A DNA stretch of 64,000 nt from Sipunculus nudus (Eukaryota > Annelida > Sipuncula > Golfingiida > Sipunculidae): the NCBI GenBank assembly GCA_026874595.1, contig CM049310.1, positions 84,483,056 through 84,547,055 on the forward strand. The letters are read 5' to 3'. The notes under the pieces are model-generated. The model was not told where the DNA came from. It was given only the letters and a program-made list of their open reading frames with translations, and ran no database searches. How positions within the stretch are numbered: position 1 is the first letter of the stretch; each line of letters opens with the position of its first letter. The position numbers and the translations under genes are program-made. Positions 48,826-64,000 of this stretch are shown piece by piece.

Positions 48826-49211
48826 TTACTACTCCTTCTACTTCTACTACTACTACTACTACTAATAATAATAATAATAATAATAATATAAATAACAGTA
48901 ATAATGCGAAGAAAAAGAGGAAGAAGAAGAAGAAATAATTACCAGTAGAAGAAGAAAAAAGTTGGTTGAAGAAGAAAATAATTAGAGGAAGAAGGAGAAA
49001 AGGAAGAAGAAGAAATAGAAAAAATGGAACCAAAATAATAATAAAGATTCGAATGGGGAGAAGAAGAAAATAAAGATTCGAACGGGGAGAAGAAGAACAG
49101 AATTATATTTATATTAAAAGAAGAATTGGTAGTGTAAGTAGAAGGAGAATAAGAAGAGGAAAAAGAAGAATTAAAGAAGAAGAATTAGAAAAATTAGAAG
49201 AAGAAGAATTA
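48826..49211. repeat. Trinucleotide (ACT/AAT)n then degenerate (GAA)n polypurine tract
   Basis: ACTACTACT and AATAATAAT to about 48892, then about 300 bp of nearly pure A/G with GAAGAAGAA on the + strand. Long frames on the minus strand here are low-complexity artefacts. Confidence 0.9.
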
Positions 49212-49307
49212 TATCTGCTCATATTTACTGCTATGAAAATGTGACTCAGATCCTCTTTTTTTATTAACAATTCGCAGCCAAGCCCAGAACCCCATGCGGG
49301 TGACCAT

Positions 49308-49504
49308 ATGTGTGATTTCACAATCGACTGTAAGACACGGCATTCACTACTGCTCGGACAATCTTTACACTCACACGAGCGTGTAGGAAACTCGCCAGGA
49401 AAGGTTTGGGGAAAGAGCAACCAGTTACAAGCAGGCTCTGTTTTTAATATTATAAATCTCATTTGGTTTGTGGAAGAAGATTTCGGCTTTGTTACGGGTG
49501 TCAG
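49308..49504 (+). other. Candidate 5' untranslated exon, possibly DHPS first exon
   Basis: A perfect consensus donor (GTCAG|gtaagt) at 49505 ends a less AT-rich stretch on the + strand, about 3 kb before the first DHPS coding exon. That exon has an acceptor one base before its ATG, so an upstream non-coding exon must exist. An alternative or additional small exon is 52332-52392, with acceptor ttttcaagcag and donor ACAG|gtattt. The start coordinate here is only nominal, as no clear TATA or initiator was found. Confidence 0.3.
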
Positions 49505-49922
49505 GTAAGTTTTAATCAAAAGCATTGCGAAGTTTACGTACGCTATGAACAAGGATCAGTTTCCTTTATTATCGCCTTATTTCACGTGAGGTAAAGATAT
49601 AGACTACAGGCCGGTGAGACGCAGATTTTTGGGACGTAGGCCGCCGGGACGTACCCACTGAAGCGTATCCCGATAGGACGTATTGTTAAAATAAGAGTAC
49701 ATGTATCACTTGTCTGACTGTCTAAACTTTACACGTACTAAAACAAAAAGACTAAGTAATAATAGTTAATTATACTTTCGTTAGTAAACCCTCTCTTGGG
49801 TCACTTTGGGAAATCATTAAGCTCTGTGATCGATGCAACATACGTCAAATCAGCACACGTTAATGCCTAGTATGTCTGTGTTATCCATTATTACTATATT
49901 ACCCTCATGTACTTATATCGTT

Positions 49923-50550
49923 AGACAAAGAAAGAAAAAAAGAACTGAAAGAAAGACCGGAAGAGGAAAGAAAGACTGAAAGAAAGAAACATGTAACGAA
50001 GGGAAGGATGAAGGAAAGACTGAAAGAAAGATAGAAAGACTGAAAGAAAGAAAGAAAGGCTGAAAGAAAGAAAGTAGAAAGACTGAAAGAAAGAAAGAAA
50101 GACTGAAAGAAAGAAAACAAAAAGACTGAAAGAAAAAATGAAAGAAAGACTGAAAGAAAGAAAGAATCATGTAACAAATGGAAGGATGAAGGAAAGACTG
50201 AAAGAAAGAAAGACTGAAAGAAAGAAAGGCTGAAAGAAAGGCTGAAAGAAAGAAAGAAAGACTGAAAGAAAGAAAGAAAGGCTGAAAGAAAGAAAGAAAG
50301 GCTGAAAGAAAGAAAGAAAGGCTGAAAGAAAGAAAGAAAGAAAGAAAGGCTGAAAGGCTGAAAGAAAGAAAGGCTGAAAGGCTGAAAGAAAGGAAGAAAG
50401 AAAGAAAGAAAGAAAGAAAGGCTGAAAGAAAGAAAGAAAGAAAGAACTGAAAGAAAGAATGAAAGACTGAAAGAAAGAAAAAAAGAAAGACTGAAAGAAA
50501 GAATCAGATAACGAAGGGAAGAAAGAAGGATGGAAGGAGCGAAGAAGGAA
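49923..50550. repeat. (GAAAG/ACTGAAAGAAAG)n polypurine satellite
   Basis: About 600 bp of GAAAGAAAGACTGAAAGAAA-type units, with GGCTGAAAG variants toward the right. The all-F/S/L minus-strand frames are by-products. Confidence 0.95.
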
Positions 50551-50654
50551 GGGAATTATAATTAATGACTTATAATTAATATTTGTGGCTTACTACTGAT
50601 TGACTCCAGATGAACTCACAGACTCAGCTGTGGCGACGATCATAGGTGTTACTC

Positions 50655-50975
50655 AGGAGGGTCGTTTAGCGTAGTTTTAGTCATAAAAAATACACTTATA
50701 AAAGAGAGACGTATCTGGGCAGGATGTATACACGCAGGGTTCGTTTAGCGTAGTTTTAGTCATAAAAAATACACTTATGAAAGAGAGACGTAGACGGGCA
50801 GAAAGTATACACGCAGGGTTCGTTTAGCGTAGTTTTAGTCATAAAAAATACACTTATGAAAGAGAGACGTAGACGGGCAGAAAGTATACACGCAGGGTTT
50901 GTTTAGCGTAGTTTTGGTCATAAAAATACACTTTTGAAAGAGAGACGTAGACGGGCAGGAGGTAAACACGCCGGG
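50655..50975. repeat. 79-bp tandem repeat, four copies
   Basis: CGTTTAGCGTAGTTTTAGTC starts at 50663, 50742, 50821 and (first base T) 50900, exactly 79 bp apart. Copies 2 and 3 are nearly identical; copy 4 diverges at its right end. Confidence 0.92.
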
Positions 50976-51896
50976 TCCCGCAGCACGACACGCCTAATTC
51001 GTGACAGGGCGATGTTTATCGAGTGCGTCCTACCGGCCACTCGTCATTGTTTATATAGTGCGTCCTGCCGCCCTGCGTTTCATCGCACGGTCCGTTGGGA
51101 CGTACGTCTTATCGGAATCCGTCTCACCGGGTGCACACCAAGATATAGTGGGCCACTCTGAAACCTCAGTGTGACATGGCCCTGGAGGGTATATTTCGCT
51201 GATCAGTGGTCTGCAGTATAAAACGAGGATGTAGCAATTCACACAGTTTAGGAATGAAGTATTAAATATTATCCAGGAAATAAGGATCAACTTGGTTAAA
51301 ATATTCAACAATTTTGTCTGAAAAAAATGAATTTTGTTTAGAATAAAATCTGAATAATGAGGGATCCAGGCTGTGACCCGTGATACAGGCTGTGTCAGGC
51401 CCTCATCTCAGGTTGAAGCACTGCTCAGTTTGGGCCAGACTGAAGTACATACGGCAAGTGTATATTTTTGACGGAAAGAAGGTGAACAAATTGATAAACC
51501 TTGTCACCTCGCTTCTAATTACAGGATATAGTGTATGCAGTTTTCCTGGCATGGTTAGAATCCTGTTTATGCAGGCAAGTGTGATTCAGCTGGGCACTCA
51601 TTAGCACAGGGGAAACTAACTTATATAAAAGGTCATGAATGCTTTTTATTTAATGTGATTATTGAACAAATAAGAGGCTCTAAATTGTTACTTATCAGGA
51701 TGCAACAGCAGATTGAATAACTAGTAAAATGTGATGCAGTATGAAAGACCATGACTTGTGTAACTGTGCCCAGAATCAATATGCAAAGCAGTTTTAATAC
51801 AGAAAGTACTAAATGCATCAATTTGTCCACAGTATGTCTTCTCTTGTACCTGAAATATTTCTTGTCAATTCAGTCTTTGTAGATAAGTCCATTATT

Positions 51897-52090
51897 ACAG
51901 TGGAACCTGTCTGAAAGACTGTGACCACCTGTCTTATAAGACCATCTGTCTACCAAGATCACCCTTGATTGAACAGAAAGCATTTACATCGATTGGTTAT
52001 AACTAACTTGTCTTATAACTAATATTATACCACCTCTCAATTAAGACCACCATTGGCCAGGCCTATGGGTTGTCCTATTGCACAGGATGA
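51897..52090 (+). repeat. 'AAGACCACC' dispersed family, copy B
   Basis: CAGTGGAACCTGTCTGAAAG, GACCACCTGTCTTATAAGAC, GAACAGAAAGCATTTACATC and TTAAGACCACCATTGGCCAG in the same order as copy A. Confidence 0.7.
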
Positions 52091-52586
52091 TCAATAATCA
52101 AAATCATTATGCACAGTGCATGCACAACTAAGCTATGATGAATGAATGGAGTGGGCAGATGGGGCGCTAGAGGGAACTTGTTGTTTTCCTTCAATTTTTC
52201 ATGCAGGCATTTATTTCAGGGTTCACATTTAACAAGGGCCAGCCCCTTTTACCCAAATGTGTTTTACCTGAGGTTTTGCCTAGTTATTATCCAAGCTTTT
52301 CCCTCATGTTTATTTGCTTTTTTTCAAGCAGAGCCCAAGACTAGTTTCTTTCGAATTGGTCTAATGGGACCACAGGGATCATGTGATAACAGGTATTTGT
52401 AAATCTGTGGACGTTCTAGGCCCCTGAGTCATAATATGTCAAGCATGCCTCTTCGCTGATGATGACCATGTGATATGGTCAAATGCTACAGCTACAAAGA
52501 ATGTCCCTGAGTTGAGTTTTGTCCTTATGTAATGTCCAGGGACAGGCTCCAACATGCAAATTTTGGTGTGTACTTTTTATTTCAGA

Positions 52587-62658
<10,072 letters not shown>

Positions 62659-62924
62659 ATGTTTTAATAATATTCCTCTGAAATATATTCAGGACTACTT
62701 ATTTGAATTTTATCTGTTTTCCACACTTCTAAAATGAAGCTAGTTTAGTCTGCAGAATTATGGTTAATCTGAGCAAACAGTATTTTTACAAAATTTATTC
62801 ATACTAATTGTCCAGGTCAACTGTGATTTTAACATCTTTTATGTTCTAAGAGGGAGTAGTTTCTGTTAAACAGAAAAGTGGTAGCCCATGTCTTTCAGTG
62901 TAAAACTAAAAATCTGCATTTAAA

Positions 62925-63150
62925 GGAATGCAAGCCTCTGCCATGTGGGGGTCCCTAATTTGGGATGCTCCAAAAACCATGTTTGCATTCACTTATTTTG
63001 CCCATATTCCCAGATTCATTCATGCTTAAATTACTGTACATTTGTGAATATTCTTTAATGATGTTTGTGAACTCTGATCATGTGCAAGATATACACCAAA
63101 GTCGAATCAATTCTTCAGTGGCCCATTCCAAAAATGCCCTAAGAATTGAG
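62925..63150 (+). repeat. 'AATAAGTGAATG' dispersed family copy downstream of DHPS
   Basis: TTTGCATTCACTTATTTTGCC, CATATTCCCAGATTCAT, TGTGAATATTCTTTAATGAT, GATCATGTGCAAGATA and CAGTGGCCCATTCCAAAA, in order. Words are shown only in part. Confidence 0.65.
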
Positions 63151-63354
63151 GTTTGTTTGAAGTTGCTGTATTTAACAGCTTTATTTATTCAAGTTGACAT
63201 AGCAGCACTCTGTATGGAGAACTGTTTACCAAAGAATATTCAGTAGGAACCCACTAAAGTCTCTCATATACTAGTAAATAACCGTTAACCAGTGAATACT
63301 AGTATCTTACTGATAATCATTTGTCAGCTTCAAGTTGAACTTGTGTTAAATAGA

Positions 63355-63975
63355 TCATTTCATAGTATCTTGTTTTGACTACACTTGATCAAAGAGTATT
63401 TTGTTTTAATTACATTTGATCAAAAAGTGTCTTGTTTTAATTACATTTGATCAAATAATATCTTTTTTTATTATATTTGATCAAAAAGAATCATGATTTG
63501 ACTATAGTTGAAAATAAGTATCTTGCTTTGACTACACTTGATCAAATAGTATCTTGTTTTCACTCCATTTGATTAATGAGTGCCATGCAATAACTTCATT
63601 TGATCAGATTTTATCTCATGGTAACTGAAGTTGATCAAATAGTATCTTGTGTAAACTGTAGTTTATTTAAATAGTGCATAATATTAAATGCAACTGATCA
63701 GCTGTTGCTGTCTTTGTGAAAGCATAAAAAAATTGCACTTGACCAAACATAATTTTCTGTTAACGGCATTTTTATATATAGGATGCAATGATGATTACAG
63801 CTGTTGGTCAAATGGAAAATATGTGGAGTTGGTGACATGGAACTTTATTTGAACTGTATTTGGTCAAATAGAACCTGTATGTAATGTGGTTGGTTACTTT
63901 TATCCTGATATGAACTACTATTGGTAAATGAACCTGTGTCAACTAAAGTTGGTCAAATAGAACCTTAATTTACTT
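63355..63975. repeat. Degenerate ~31-bp minisatellite
   Basis: Recurrent TTGATCAAATAGTATCTTGT with a TTTTGACTACAC-like linker. The GATCAA core recurs at 63387, 63418, 63449 and 63479, then at less regular spacing. To the right the core becomes TTGGTCAAATAGAACCT. It continues almost to the window end. Confidence 0.75.
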
Positions 63976-64000
63976 GGAATGTAGATAGGTGATAAAATGC

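Larger units (their letters stand above)
49611..51130. mobile_element. Composite DNA element with 11-bp TIRs, about 1.52 kb
   Basis: CCGGTGAGACG at 49611-49621 and its complement at 51120-51130. Both subterminal regions are CG-rich with recurrent GGACGTA or GGACGCACT words. Inside are a (GAAAG)n tract (49923-50550) and a 79-bp tandem repeat (50663-50970). No obvious target duplication and no transposase; boundaries rest on the TIRs. Confidence 0.55.

Noticed and set aside
48737-49033. Membrane-protein-like minus-strand frame rich in F and L
   Set aside because: It is the complement of a GAA/AAT low-complexity tract.
49905-50177. FFLSFFQSF-type frames
   Set aside because: They are the complement of the GAAAG satellite.

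Overview
The window looks like animal nuclear DNA. It is AT-rich, gene-poor and packed with tRNA-derived SINEs, MITEs, minisatellites and microsatellites. One gene is clear: a spliced deoxyhypusine synthase (DHPS) with GT-AG introns on the + strand of the right-hand 12 kb. The protein is close to animal DHPS. The repeat landscape, including dispersed 'AAGACCACC' elements and 'AATAAGTGAATG' elements, suggests a lophotrochozoan, probably a mollusc. That placement is an inference and not proven. There are no operons, rRNA genes or intact tRNA genes, and I see no CRISPR array.

Layout. At 1-5.6 kb there is mostly non-coding DNA with one convincing but unidentified minus-strand exon (2463-2669, intron phase 1 on both sides) and a SINE. 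At 5.6-8.7 kb there is a large 24-bp minisatellite with a 48-bp higher-order pattern. At 8.7-11.4 kb there are dispersed repeats. At 11.46-12.62 kb there is a second minisatellite of alternating 15-bp and 19-bp units. From 12.6 to 39 kb I find non-coding DNA (intergenic, or introns of the minus-strand gene) with several non-autonomous transposons. These include an 800-bp hAT-like element (27926-28725) and a 478-bp MITE (32941-33418). At 39-46 kb there are possible minus-strand 5' exons, a non-LTR retrotransposon 3' end, long AT/GT/CA/G microsatellites and a duplicated promoter/exon-like segment. At 46-52 kb there is an 871-bp long-TIR MITE with a perfect 9-bp target duplication, polypurine tracts and a 1.5-kb composite element. 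A candidate DHPS 5'-untranslated exon lies near 49.5 kb.

DHPS (coding exons 52587-62658) is complete in eight coding exons that join in frame to 384 residues. DHPS transfers the 4-aminobutyl group of spermidine to a lysine of eIF5A, the first step of hypusine synthesis. All catalytic and cofactor residues I know from the human enzyme are present at a constant offset of four.

The most unusual feature lies inside this gene. The acceptor edge of exon 5 has been amplified upstream into seven extra copies of about 62 bp, each carrying a polypyrimidine tract, AG and about 37 nt of exon. The donor edge of exon 6 has been amplified downstream into three extra 65-bp copies, each carrying about 56 nt of exon and a good GT donor. 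The two exon edges around two adjacent active-site exons are therefore arrays of look-alike splice sites, of which only the innermost one keeps the reading frame.
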